A stretch of DNA of 7,157 nt from Nitrososphaerota archaeon (GCA_022572285.1 JACZWF010000083.1:1-7157), one strand, 5' to 3'; shown: positions 1 to 6,349, numbered from the stretch's first letter. Numbers and translations are program-made. The notes: generated by a model from the sequence alone, not told the origin.

Positions 1-627
1 GAATATGAAACTCTAAGAGGAGATGTCAACCTCTTAGCAGACAAGAACTATCGCGAAATCTACGTCGGCTACAAAGGAATGTCGGAGAGAAAGAATCAGC
101 TCGAAGGTGAGAGAAATGCAATCGTCAGTTTCATCGAGAGTGTAGAGGCGGAAAAGAAGAAAGCTTTTCTAGATGCTTTCGAAAAGATAGATCGCGAACT
201 AAGAGATATCTTTGCTAAACTGACCAACGGATCTGCATGGTTAGAACTGGAAAACCCAGATGATGTTTTCAATAGCGGAGTCTTACTCATGGCACAGTTT
301 CCAAATAAAATTGCTCGGGAAAGTGGGGTGGTAAGCGGGGGAGAAAAAACCGTTTCCGCTCTCTCGCTAATACTCGCCATCCAAGCTGTTAATCCGGCAC
401 CGTTTTATATCTTTGATGAAATCGATGCACATTTGGACGCGGTAAACTCCGACAGACTTGCAGATTTGCTGAAAGAAAGGGTAGATAGATCGCAAATAGT
501 CATTGTCAGCCTCAAGGATGCAATACTCTCAAGGGTAGATGCTATGTACGGAGTCTATATGGAAAATGGACTATCAAAAACGCTGAAATATCGGCCACGG
601 ATTGAGGTGCAGATGAGGAATGGATGA
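1..627 (+). CDS. smc: Chromosome segregation ATPase SMC, C-terminal part (5' end outside the window)
   Basis: The first 208 codons visible are open from base 1, so the gene enters from the left and only the end of the returning coiled coil and the C-terminal ATPase half-domain are present. The ABC signature SGGEK lies at 334-348, followed by a hydrophobic helix, and the Walker B segment FYIFDEID at 403-426 is followed directly by the D-loop AHLD. These are the diagnostic C-terminal motifs of the SMC family; the Walker A motif and hinge would lie upstream. SMC dimers use ATP-driven head engagement to organise and segregate the chromosome, together with the ScpA and ScpB proteins encoded next. 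Rad50 and other SMC-like ATPases share these motifs, but the scpA-scpB neighbours make SMC the clear choice. The stop TGA at 625-627 overlaps the scpA start. Confidence 0.95.
   Translation, partial: EYETLRGDVNLLADKNYREIYVGYKGMSERKNQLEGERNAIVSFIESVEAEKKKAFLDAFEKIDRELRDIFAKLTNGSAWLELENPDDVFNSGVLLMAQFPNKIARESGVVSGGEKTVSALSLILAIQAVNPAPFYIFDEIDAHLDAVNSDRLADLLKERVDRSQIVIVSLKDAILSRVDAMYGVYMENGLSKTLKYRPRIEVQMRNG
604..609 (+). promoter_or_regulatory. Shine-Dalgarno site for scpA
   Basis: GAGGTG inside the end of smc matches the archaeal anti-Shine-Dalgarno target GGAGGTGATC and sits 10 bases before the ATG at 620. It supports that start and translation of scpA from the smc message. Confidence 0.6.
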
Positions 628-1327
628 TCGGGAAATCGATGGTCGTCCCTATTCAATTCCAATCCAGATCTCGAAGCCCCCCCTTAACCTCCTGATCAAC
701 CCGAATCCTGCGCGTTCGGGTAAGCCCTGGGAGATAGATATTGCAGATCTGCTTCGGATGTTCATATCGCTGGCAATGAATGATGGTAAGGTAGACCTGC
801 GCCTTTGTGGGGCCGCCGCACTCTCGTCTGCAGTACTCTACAGGTTTAAGGTGGAGACGCTATTCTTTTTCGAAAAATTACGAACCGCAAGAGTTCCAAT
901 AAAGCGAGGAGAACCCCCGAGTATGGTAATACTTCCCTTCCGCTATGAGCTTTACTCTACTTCAATTGATGATCTCGTTATTTCTCTTGAACGAATACTT
1001 CAAGATGTATCAACTCAAGCAATTCGGTTAAGAGACAAATCCAGTTTAATGGTTACAGAGCCAGTTGTTGAGATCGATCGCTTCGTAGTAAAGATCCAAG
1101 GGATGGTCAAGGAGTTTCGCGAACGGCTTACAAAAATGTTGATGTCGACTGGTGTGATCTCCTTCAGTAAACTAGTTGATGGGATGTCTCTCCGGGAGAA
1201 GGCTCGCTACTTCATTCTCCTCTTCTTCGTCGCAAACGACGGTGTTGTTCAGCTTGAACAGGAAGCAGAGGATATTAGGATAATTCGGGTTGTTGATCAG
1301 GAAGGTAGTGGTTTATCGGTTGTCTGA
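620..1327 (+). CDS. scpA: Segregation and condensation protein A (ScpA, kleisin)
   Basis: This 235-residue protein is the kleisin subunit that bridges the SMC heads. The N-terminal segment, residues about 20-82, reads PLNLLINP, then PWEIDI, then DLRLCG and LSSAVLYRFKVETL, which is the archaeal ScpA pattern of helices that contact the SMC neck. The middle (about 85-165) is more variable and charged. The C-terminal stretch, about 178-222 (SFSKLVDGMSLREKARYFILL, then GVVQLEQ), looks like the small winged helix that contacts the SMC cap. The start ATG overlaps the smc stop by 8 bases and has a GAGGTG site upstream. Position between smc and scpB fixes the assignment. The last 13 or so residues after the QLEQ region overlap the start of scpB and may be little conserved. 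Confidence 0.93.
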   Translation: MDDREIDGRPYSIPIQISKPPLNLLINPNPARSGKPWEIDIADLLRMFISLAMNDGKVDLRLCGAAALSSAVLYRFKVETLFFFEKLRTARVPIKRGEPPSMVILPFRYELYSTSIDDLVISLERILQDVSTQAIRLRDKSSLMVTEPVVEIDRFVVKIQGMVKEFRERLTKMLMSTGVISFSKLVDGMSLREKARYFILLFFVANDGVVQLEQEAEDIRIIRVVDQEGSGLSVV

Positions 1328-1859
1328 TGACCAATCCAGGGCCAGAATGGAAGCCGCGCTCTATGCCGCCGGACGTCCGCTGACCGTGACCGAGTTGGGA
1401 AGAGCGGCAGGAATCACCTCCTCAAGAAAGATACTTCAGACCGCAAGGAATCTAATGAAGGTAGTGAACACAACTTTCGCTGCTATCCAAATGCTTGAGC
1501 TTCATAGCGAGAGATTCGTTATTCAGCTTAAGAATGAGTTCACTCCTCAGGCTCGTAAGTTTTCCTCGAGGCCTCTCTTGTCTAGAGCCGAATTAAAGAC
1601 CTTATCTTACGTCGTATATTTTCAACCAATCTCAGGGAAGGAGCTTGCTGAAAGAAGAGGGCCGAATTCATACCAACACATCAGAAAACTCTCGCAGCAC
1701 GGTTTCGTCAAGGCTGAACCCTTTGGAAGAACCAGGATGTTCAGAACCACAAATACTTTTGCCGATTATTTTGGAATCAGCAACGAGCCACATCTCATAA
1801 AACAGCAACTCGCGAAGCTAGGATTGAAAGAACACATTCCAGCCGTCCAGCCGTCGTAG
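1320..1859 (+). CDS. scpB: Segregation and condensation protein B (ScpB)
   Basis: ScpB is a small tandem winged-helix protein that binds ScpA and regulates the SMC ring. The sequence MEAALYAAGRPLTVTELGRA followed by the RFVIQLK segment is the first winged helix. LLSRAELKTLSYVVYFQPIS, the RG...SYQHI segment and GRTRMFRTT...FADYFGI make the second, in the usual order. I place the start at TTG 1320, giving 179 residues and an 8-base overlap with scpA, with a purine-rich GGAAGGTAGTGG tract 8 bases upstream. In-frame starts at TTG 1290, TTG 1293 and GTG 1308 would add residues without family resemblance, and ATG 1347 is a shorter option that begins right at MEAALY. The stop is TAG at 1857-1859. 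Confidence 0.9.
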   Translation: MSDDQSRARMEAALYAAGRPLTVTELGRAAGITSSRKILQTARNLMKVVNTTFAAIQMLELHSERFVIQLKNEFTPQARKFSSRPLLSRAELKTLSYVVYFQPISGKELAERRGPNSYQHIRKLSQHGFVKAEPFGRTRMFRTTNTFADYFGISNEPHLIKQQLAKLGLKEHIPAVQPS

Positions 1860-1876
1860 CCACCGAATGAGAACCA

Positions 1877-1883
1877 TTTATAT
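1877..1883 (+). promoter_or_regulatory. TATA box of the S8e gene
   Basis: TTTATAT lies in the 53-base gap after scpB, 36 bases before the TTG start of S8e. With an archaeal TATA-to-start-site spacing of about 25 bases, transcription would begin near 1905-1910, giving a very short leader. It implies S8e is promoted separately from the smc operon. Confidence 0.6.
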
Positions 1884-1912
1884 TCATACTCTCTTCAGAT
1901 GGGCATGAACAA

Positions 1913-2296
1913 TTGGTAAAGGCAATAGAAAACCTGCGAAAGAGAAAGTTGACAGGGGGCAGAAGAAAACCCGCAAGGCAGAGGATGCTTTCCGAGAAGG
2001 ACTCATACTCAACAGAGTGTGTCGTTGATGAATACCAATCTAGACGAAGGCGAACCAGGGGGGGAGGGATTAAGATCATTCTAGACGCGACTAACAAAGT
2101 GAATGTCACTGACCCAGTCACTAACAAGACGAGTAACGTTTCTCTCATTAGTGTCTCAAGCAATCCCTCGAATAGAGATTATAATAGAAGAGGTGTAATC
2201 ACCAAAGGTGCCATTATCGAAACAGAGCTTGGGAAAGCAAAGGTCCTCTCCAGGCCAGGACAAGATGGCATGGTTAACGCCATTCTCGTCAAATAA
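1913..2296 (+). CDS. rps8e: Small-subunit ribosomal protein S8e
   Basis: This is a complete 127-residue archaeal/eukaryotic S8e, a protein of the small ribosomal subunit with no bacterial counterpart. The basic N-terminus (ENLRKRKLTGGRRKPARQR) and the C-terminal signature (SNPSNRDYNRRGVITKGAI, then ETELGKAKVLSRPGQDG and NAIL) match the family end to end. The start is TTG at 1913; the ATG at 1899 is in another frame and hits a stop after six codons. The gene has its own TATA box and no clear Shine-Dalgarno site, consistent with a nearly leaderless message. The N-terminus is rich in Arg and Lys for rRNA contact. Confidence 0.96.
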   Translation: MVKAIENLRKRKLTGGRRKPARQRMLSEKDSYSTECVVDEYQSRRRRTRGGGIKIILDATNKVNVTDPVTNKTSNVSLISVSSNPSNRDYNRRGVITKGAIIETELGKAKVLSRPGQDGMVNAILVK

Positions 2297-2314
2297 GGAA
2301 TTCTAGCTACAACG

Positions 2315-2322
2315 CTTATATG
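2315..2322 (+). promoter_or_regulatory. TATA-like box ahead of the 49-residue membrane ORF
   Basis: CTTATATG after the S8e stop sits 31 bases before the TTG at 2346. This spacing predicts transcription starting at or next to the start codon, so the message would be leaderless. Weak evidence on its own. Confidence 0.45.
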
Positions 2323-2345
2323 TTAACACACAAGCTCGATTTAGG

Positions 2346-2495
2346 TTGGTTTTCTCCGTCGCCGAACTGGCAGCCTTTGGCGTCTTCGTCGTGGTGGGCA
2401 GTATGTCTCTGGGGCTAGTTTTTTTCTGGTGGTATCTGGGCCGCCAGAAGATTCAGAGCCTTGAGGATACTTCAGTATCAAGTTCAGTCGAGTAA
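2346..2495 (+). CDS. Small single-pass membrane protein of unknown function, 49 residues
   Basis: I do not recognise a family. The frame reads from TTG 2346 to TAA 2493-2495. Residues 1-9 contain one acidic residue. Residues about 10-31 are a strongly hydrophobic helix rich in V, F, G, L and ending FFWWYL. Then GRQK gives positive charge, and a Ser/Glu-rich tail (SLEDTSVSSSVE) closes the protein. By the positive-inside rule the tail would be cytoplasmic. Support for coding comes from the transmembrane pattern, the TATA-like box 31 bases upstream and its fit into the gap between S8e and SRP19. The next in-frame start, ATG 2403, would cut the helix in half, so TTG is preferred. It could be chance coding. 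Confidence 0.5.
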   Translation: MVFSVAELAAFGVFVVVGSMSLGLVFFWWYLGRQKIQSLEDTSVSSSVE

Positions 2496-2527
2496 TACTG
2501 GGCATCCTCATTCTTCATCCTCACGGA

Positions 2528-2533
2528 TTATAC
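2528..2533 (+). promoter_or_regulatory. TATA-like box for srp19-trm1
   Basis: TTATAC lies 43 bases before the ATG of SRP19. Transcription would start near 2555-2560, leaving a leader of about 10-15 bases. There is no good Shine-Dalgarno site before the ATG. Confidence 0.45.
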
Positions 2534-2570
2534 ATGTAGGATACCTCATTTTGAAGCGTGGTAACCGACT

Positions 2571-2882
2571 ATGAAGGAATACGATAGGTCCGTGCTATGG
2601 CTGGAATACTTCAATTCTTCAGTGAGTAGAAAGAAAGGGCGAAGGGTTCCCACAAATCAAGCAGTAAGATCTCCAAGGTTGCAAGAGCTTCTCGAAGCTG
2701 CTAGGAGGTTGGGATATGATCCACAGGCAGTCGAAGGATTTCATCCGAGGCATTTTCCAAATCCTTCTGGGCACGTTTCCATTCAAAAACTGAAACGGAA
2801 ATCAGATTCGATCAAGGAGATCGCAACTATGCTTTCCGTTGTAAGGGGGGAGTCAAGGTCAGGAGCCAAGACCGGTGAATAG
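2571..2882 (+). CDS. srp19: Signal recognition particle 19 kDa protein (SRP19)
   Basis: SRP19 binds the tips of helices 6 and 8 of the 7S SRP RNA and prepares it to bind SRP54, so membrane and secreted proteins can be targeted. The 103 residues match archaeal SRP19 throughout: YDRSVLWLEYFNSSVSRKKGRRVP at the N-terminus, SPRLQELLEAARRLGYDPQ in the middle, then the HPRHFPNPSGHVSIQK segment that carries RNA-binding residues. The C-terminus is a short basic tail. ATG 2571 is the first possible start, since an in-frame stop lies at 2562. The stop TAG overlaps the trm1 GTG by 8 bases, so the two genes are probably co-transcribed. Confidence 0.95.
   Translation: MKEYDRSVLWLEYFNSSVSRKKGRRVPTNQAVRSPRLQELLEAARRLGYDPQAVEGFHPRHFPNPSGHVSIQKLKRKSDSIKEIATMLSVVRGESRSGAKTGE
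2861..2865 (+). promoter_or_regulatory. Shine-Dalgarno site for trm1
   Basis: AGGAG within the end of srp19 is 9 bases upstream of the GTG at 2875 and supports that non-ATG start. Confidence 0.5.
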
Positions 2883-4044
2883 TACAGCAGATGAGGCGAG
2901 CGAATTTGAGTTCCCCATCATAATGCACCGCGAGGGGAAGAGTGGTATCTTTGTCCCTAAGATCAGTCTGACTTCAACAGCCCCTCCCATGAATCCAGCT
3001 TTCTACAACCCTCTTGGTGAATATAAAAGGGACGTGTTGGTCCACGTGGTGTCTAGCTACGCCGCGAGCTTCACTAAAGGAGTTCGGTTCGCAGATATCT
3101 TAGCAGGGGTGGGAGCTGGCGGTATTAGAGTGGGGAATGAGAGTAGAAATGTCGGTTGCGTCTTTCTAAATGATCTGAACCGTAATGCCATGCAACTTGC
3201 GAGCTTGTCCATCAACCAGAATGGGATCGGAGAGAAGTTCATCAGATCGGGCGAAGAGGCGAACTTCTTCCTTTCAAACCACTCTTCTATGGAAGAGAGA
3301 TTTGATATTATTGACATAGATCCTTTCGGGTCCCCGGCGCCGTATCTGGACTCAGCCCTGAGAGCCATTAAGATTGGCGGTATATTAGGAGCGACATCTA
3401 CTGATGGTCAAATCCTCTGCGGGCTATATCCGAATGTGAGCCTAAGGAAGTATGGAGGGTATTCGCTCAATACCGACTATTGTCAAGAGATTGCGATTAG
3501 GCTCATGCTAGGATCTCTTGCATTCGCGGCGTCTAGGCATAGCTTGGGAATTTCTCCAACCTTCGCCCATACAGAGAAGCATTATACTAGGATCTACGCT
3601 ATGGTAACTGGCAACTCGGCCGACTTGGAGGGGAAACTGGGATTTATTTCGCAATGTAATGCTTGCCCAAGTCGTTCCGTTGGACCAGTCATGATTGGAG
3701 TCTGCCCGGACTGCGGCTCAAATTGCAAGGCAGCTGGACCCTTGTGGATAGGAGAGCTTTTTGACTTGCAATTCCTAACGAAGGCTGCAGAACTTCGTCC
3801 GGAACGTAAGCTAGAGCAAATGTTCGTCTCTGCCAAGGACGAGGTCGGACTCCCTGCGACTTTCTATGTCACTGATTCAATCTCTAGCCGGATTGGATGT
3901 TCGTCGGTTCCAATCCTTTATGTAGTCGACTCGTTGAAGGGACTCGGATATAAATCCTCCAGAACTATTCTAGATAGGAAAGGCTTCCGTACCGATGCTT
4001 GCACCGATGATATAATTGCGGTCTTCCGATCATATACGGATTAA
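2875..4044 (+). CDS. trm1: tRNA (guanine26-N2)-dimethyltransferase Trm1
   Basis: Trm1 uses S-adenosylmethionine to methylate, usually twice, the N2 of G26 at the junction of the D and anticodon stems of many tRNAs. The 389-residue length is normal for archaeal Trm1. Motif I is DILAGVGAGGIR (residues 74-85), motif IV with the catalytic Asp is DIDPFGSP (147-154), and the family blocks GLYPN...LRKYGGYSLNTDYC (183-203) and AHTEKHYTR (231-239) follow. A zinc site is formed by C261-x2-C264 and C277-x2-C280, followed by GPLWIGELFD. The start is GTG 2875, overlapping srp19 by 8 bases, with AGGAG 9 bases upstream. The gene ends head-on with rlmE, their stop codons sharing TTAA. Confidence 0.95.
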   Translation: MNSTADEASEFEFPIIMHREGKSGIFVPKISLTSTAPPMNPAFYNPLGEYKRDVLVHVVSSYAASFTKGVRFADILAGVGAGGIRVGNESRNVGCVFLNDLNRNAMQLASLSINQNGIGEKFIRSGEEANFFLSNHSSMEERFDIIDIDPFGSPAPYLDSALRAIKIGGILGATSTDGQILCGLYPNVSLRKYGGYSLNTDYCQEIAIRLMLGSLAFAASRHSLGISPTFAHTEKHYTRIYAMVTGNSADLEGKLGFISQCNACPSRSVGPVMIGVCPDCGSNCKAAGPLWIGELFDLQFLTKAAELRPERKLEQMFVSAKDEVGLPATFYVTDSISSRIGCSSVPILYVVDSLKGLGYKSSRTILDRKGFRTDACTDDIIAVFRSYTD

Positions 4045-4637
4045 ATCTGGTAGCCAATATTAAGGAAGTAAACCTCACTACTTGCCTGTCGACTGGCAGG
4101 GGGCTTGATAATTTTTACCATTTTGAACATCTCCCTCAATGTGCCTCTCAACTCATTAAGTCTGGGACCATCGAAGGCCTTCGCCAGGAATACTCCACCT
4201 GTTTCAAGTATTTCCGGGAGCATCCCGATTACAGCTAATGTCATATCTATCTGGACTGAATGATCTATTTCCCAAATACCAATGATCTTTTGTGAGATAT
4301 CGGATAGTACTACATCTGCCCTCCTTCCGAGGACTCTAATAACTCTCTCACCAAGATCAGATTCCCGTACATCTCCTACCAAGGTCCTGACGTTCCGCCC
4401 AACCGGAGTGATTGGGTCAATATCCACCCCAATTACCATTCCTCGCGCACCAACTAATTCTGATGCGGCCTCAAGCCATCCTCCGGGGGCAGCTCCGAAA
4501 TCGATAATTGCCTGACCCCGTCTCATAAACAAGGCCTTGGAGTTTATCTGGGAAAGTTTATAGTAAGCCCGGCTTCTATGACCCTCTTCTTTTGAGAGTC
4601 GCCTATACAGATCTCGTTTAGCTTCTCGTAATCGCAA
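4041..4637 (-). CDS. rlmE: 23S rRNA 2'-O-ribose uridine methyltransferase RlmE/FtsJ type
   Basis: This 198-residue enzyme belongs to the RrmJ/FtsJ family, which transfers a methyl group from S-adenosylmethionine to a ribose 2'-OH; the bacterial member modifies the A-loop of 23S rRNA. The cofactor motif is DFGAAPGGW (residues 46-54), with VIGVDIDP (68-75) as the acidic loop. The K-D-K-E catalytic tetrad is complete: K27 in YYKL, D113 in LSDIS, K153 in LAKAFDG and E188 in SSEVYF. The start is TTG 4637; the frame upstream closes at a stop seven codons earlier and holds no ATG or GTG. It is last in the minus-strand run after tfb and the TFE-beta-like gene. The precise rRNA or tRNA target is not decidable from sequence. 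Confidence 0.92.
   Translation of the reverse strand: MRLREAKRDLYRRLSKEEGHRSRAYYKLSQINSKALFMRRGQAIIDFGAAPGGWLEAASELVGARGMVIGVDIDPITPVGRNVRTLVGDVRESDLGERVIRVLGRRADVVLSDISQKIIGIWEIDHSVQIDMTLAVIGMLPEILETGGVFLAKAFDGPRLNELRGTLREMFKMVKIIKPPASRQASSEVYFLNIGYQI
4112..4116 (+). terminator. T-run that could end the srp19-trm1 transcript
   Basis: Five T residues on the plus strand lie about 70 bases past the trm1 stop, inside rlmE on the opposite strand, followed by a second T4 run. Archaeal RNA polymerase can terminate at short U-tracts. A weak 4-base stem (CCTG/CAGG) precedes it at about 4085-4100. Placement is tentative. Confidence 0.25.
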
Positions 4638-4645
4638 AATTCTTC

Positions 4646-5067
4646 TTAGTTTTTGTTTCCGTTATTCTTGATTTGGAGGGCGTATTGGTTCATTGCCCAA
4701 TTCCTTATGAGATTGCACCGATGAGGTGTAACTAGGCCAGTCGAGGAGCATCTACCTCACTTGGGCAGGTCAGGCACGGGATTTGTTCAATAGATTCAAC
4801 TCTCGCGGGTTTTAGGGCTGGTGTCAAAATGTATGTCCACCGTCCCGCGTCCAACCTCTGCTCCGGTCTAATCATTCCCTTTCTCTCTGATCTGATGGCG
4901 AGCCTGGATCCGTCTCGACTACTCACGTCTAATTCCTTCCAGAGAGAGCTTTGGAGAACTCCACCCTCAGCATGTTCAACAACCATTTTGTATATCATCG
5001 AGATAGGCTCTACATGGTGCTCGACGGACGAATTGGATTGTTTGTCTTGAGACATTTTTTGCAGCAT
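4646..5067 (-). CDS. TFE-beta / RPC34-like winged-helix transcription factor, frameshifted before the end of its Cys domain
   Basis: The continuous frame runs from ATG 5067 to TAG 4732-4734 (111 residues). Residues about 22-81 are a winged helix (VLQSSLWKELDVSSRDGSRLAI, then KGMIRPE, then GRWTYIL), followed by a linker and PCLTCPSEV with C98-x2-C101. The frame then runs DAPRLA and stops. In the -1 frame the sequence continues from 4753 as RCSSTGLVTPHRCNLIRNW to a TAA at 4646-4648, giving C-x2-C-x5-C-x10-C plus a Trp in about 140 residues. I recall this wing plus four-Cys layout from archaeal TFE-beta (hRPC39/RPC34-related), a partner of TFE-alpha that helps RNA polymerase open promoters. The shift must lie in about 4751-4756, because the target frame has a stop at 4757-4759. 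The repaired gene ends 8 bases before rlmE. ATG 5055 is an alternative start. Family call is from memory; the frameshift is read directly. Confidence 0.68.
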
Positions 5068-5102
5068 ATGAAAACACTGTCAGAAAGGTTTCAATCGAGA
5101 AT

Positions 5103-6065
5103 CTATGATTTATCAACCTTTTCCTGATAAGCCGGCCTAAGTGTCTGCGTTATCGAGTAGCTATCAAGAATGTCCCGACACCTATTCCGCACCGTAACCT
5201 CAGTAACTTCCGCCAAATCCGCAACTTCGTGCTGGGATATGTGTTCCCCTAACATCACAGAGGAGATGTAAAGGTAAGCCCCCGCGAGACCGGCTGGAGC
5301 CTTCCCGCTAGATAGCCTCGAGTCCTGAGTCTGGGATGACAATTTCAAGGCGAGTCTTTCGAGCTTAGTATCTAGGTGGGCGACATTAACCAACTTCGAG
5401 ATGTATTTCTGAAGAGGCTGTGGTGGCACGTACTTCTTTTCCACTTCGGTCAAGATGAGTCGGTAGTATTTCGCGACCACTCCCCTCTCTAACCCAGCTA
5501 TCTTGGCCACTTCTTTCAAGGTTCTTCCTGTTCCACATTTCCTGCAAGCCAGATACACAGAGGCAGCGGCCATGCCAACAGTAGATTTGCTTTTTGCTAC
5601 TCGTAGTTTTGCTGACGTTCTATAAATATGGGCAGCTGTTTCAGACGTAGACTTTGGTATATTCAGATTACTAGAGAACTCGCTGATTTTTGCTAAGACA
5701 TTTGAGAGACCCCTTTCCGCTGATGAGGATGTCCTGATTCTCCTTTGCCACATCTTCATCCTTTCAACGGACGTTTGAGAATAACCGCTAGGTCGTTCGC
5801 CTCTGCTACTAGTTGTAGGTTCTCCGATCTCAGTGGTCAAACCGAAATCGTGCAAGGCTAGCGTCCGAGGAGAACCAACCCTGACTCGTTTCTGCTTTTC
5901 CTCCAGGTCCATTGCCTTCCATTCAGGGCCGGTATCAGCTTCTTGATCTAAAACGACGAGTCCGCAATTTGAACAAACGAGTTCACCTTTGTCATGATCC
6001 CCGATCAAGGATCCGCGGCAAAAGGGGCAGATCGATCTTGCTTCTGAAATCCGCAACGTCTTCAA
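5103..6065 (-). CDS. tfb: Transcription initiation factor B (TFB, TFIIB homologue)
   Basis: TFB recognises the TBP-TATA complex and BRE and recruits archaeal RNA polymerase. The 320-residue protein has the full domain order. A zinc ribbon has C13-x2-C16 and C31-x2-C34. The B-reader/linker segment DTGPEWKAMD...RVGSP...LHDFGL spans 44-75. Two cyclin repeats lie at about 115-207 and 215-305, the second with the BRE-reading helix-turn-helix ISQHEVADLAEVTEVTVRNR. The start is TTG 6065, chosen because GAGGAAAGG sits just upstream and the gar1 stop is only 16 bases away. Nitrososphaeria often carry several TFBs; this one, with an intact zinc ribbon and reader, looks like a functional general factor. 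It is followed 35 bases later by the TFE-beta-like gene. Confidence 0.96.
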   Translation of the reverse strand: MKTLRISEARSICPFCRGSLIGDHDKGELVCSNCGLVVLDQEADTGPEWKAMDLEEKQKRVRVGSPRTLALHDFGLTTEIGEPTTSSRGERPSGYSQTSVERMKMWQRRIRTSSSAERGLSNVLAKISEFSSNLNIPKSTSETAAHIYRTSAKLRVAKSKSTVGMAAASVYLACRKCGTGRTLKEVAKIAGLERGVVAKYYRLILTEVEKKYVPPQPLQKYISKLVNVAHLDTKLERLALKLSSQTQDSRLSSGKAPAGLAGAYLYISSVMLGEHISQHEVADLAEVTEVTVRNRCRDILDSYSITQTLRPAYQEKVDKS

Positions 6066-6070
6066 AAGAA

Positions 6071-6080
6071 ACCTTTCCTC
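6071..6080 (-). promoter_or_regulatory. Shine-Dalgarno site for tfb
   Basis: On the minus strand GAGGAAAGGT precedes the TTG at 6065 by 5 bases, in the 16-base gap after gar1. It decides the non-ATG start. Confidence 0.6.
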
Positions 6081-6081
6081 T

Positions 6082-6318
6082 TCAGCGATACACTAGCCTA
6101 CCTATAACTCTTTTAGAATCTTCGTCTGCCGGAATTACCGAAAGATACGGTGACCTCGTAGGTCCGAATACTTCCAGCACCTTACCAACCTTTTTTCCTC
6201 TTTCGTCGAAAATAAGTTCTCCACCTCTAATATCCCCTTTAGCCTTTATGATTAATCTTCCGCTTTTCGCAATATGAATAGCTGTCCCTATTGGCCGGTG
6301 AGCTATTTTCGGTCCCAT
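6082..6318 (-). CDS. gar1: H/ACA ribonucleoprotein Gar1-like protein
   Basis: Gar1 is a small beta-barrel protein that binds the pseudouridine synthase Cbf5 in H/ACA guide ribonucleoproteins and helps substrate loading and release during rRNA pseudouridylation. The 78-residue sequence carries the archaeal core: RPIGTAIHIAKSGRLIIKA (8-26), GELIFDERGKKVGKVLEVFG (33-52), then P-x2-SPYLSVIP (53-63) and a closing strand GRLVY. It lacks the glycine/arginine-rich tails of eukaryotic Gar1, as expected for archaea. ATG 6318 is the first gene of the minus-strand run gar1-tfb-TFE-beta-like-rlmE. There is no strong Shine-Dalgarno site; a TATA-like box about 25-30 bases upstream suggests a leaderless message. 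Confidence 0.92.
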   Translation of the reverse strand: MGPKIAHRPIGTAIHIAKSGRLIIKAKGDIRGGELIFDERGKKVGKVLEVFGPTRSPYLSVIPADEDSKRVIGRLVYR

Positions 6319-6340
6319 ACCACCATGAATGATAGAGTAG

Positions 6341-6349
6341 GTAAGTAAA
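6341..6349 (-). promoter_or_regulatory. TATA-like box for the gar1-tfb operon
   Basis: Read on the minus strand, TTTACTTAC lies 23-31 bases upstream of the gar1 ATG. This would place the transcription start at or a few bases before that codon. Directly upstream of it, where a BRE would sit, is the palindrome at 6350-6361. Confidence 0.4.

Noticed and set aside
1795..2163. 122-codon minus-strand ORF antisense to S8e
   Set aside because: It lies opposite a clearly conserved S8e gene and spans its promoter; composition looks like an antisense shadow with no recognisable domain.
3057..3836. Minus-strand ORFs opposite trm1 (3057-3368 and 3594-3836)
   Set aside because: Shadows of the Trm1 catalytic and zinc-site coding sequence.
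4669..4692. Short minus-strand frame beginning at the ATG MNQYALQ and ending at 4646
   Set aside because: It is the end of the -1 frame continuation of the TFE-beta-like gene, in frame with the restored Cys domain, not a separate gene.
5912..6277. 121-codon plus-strand ORF opposite tfb and gar1
   Set aside because: Opposite two strongly conserved genes and crosses their junction.
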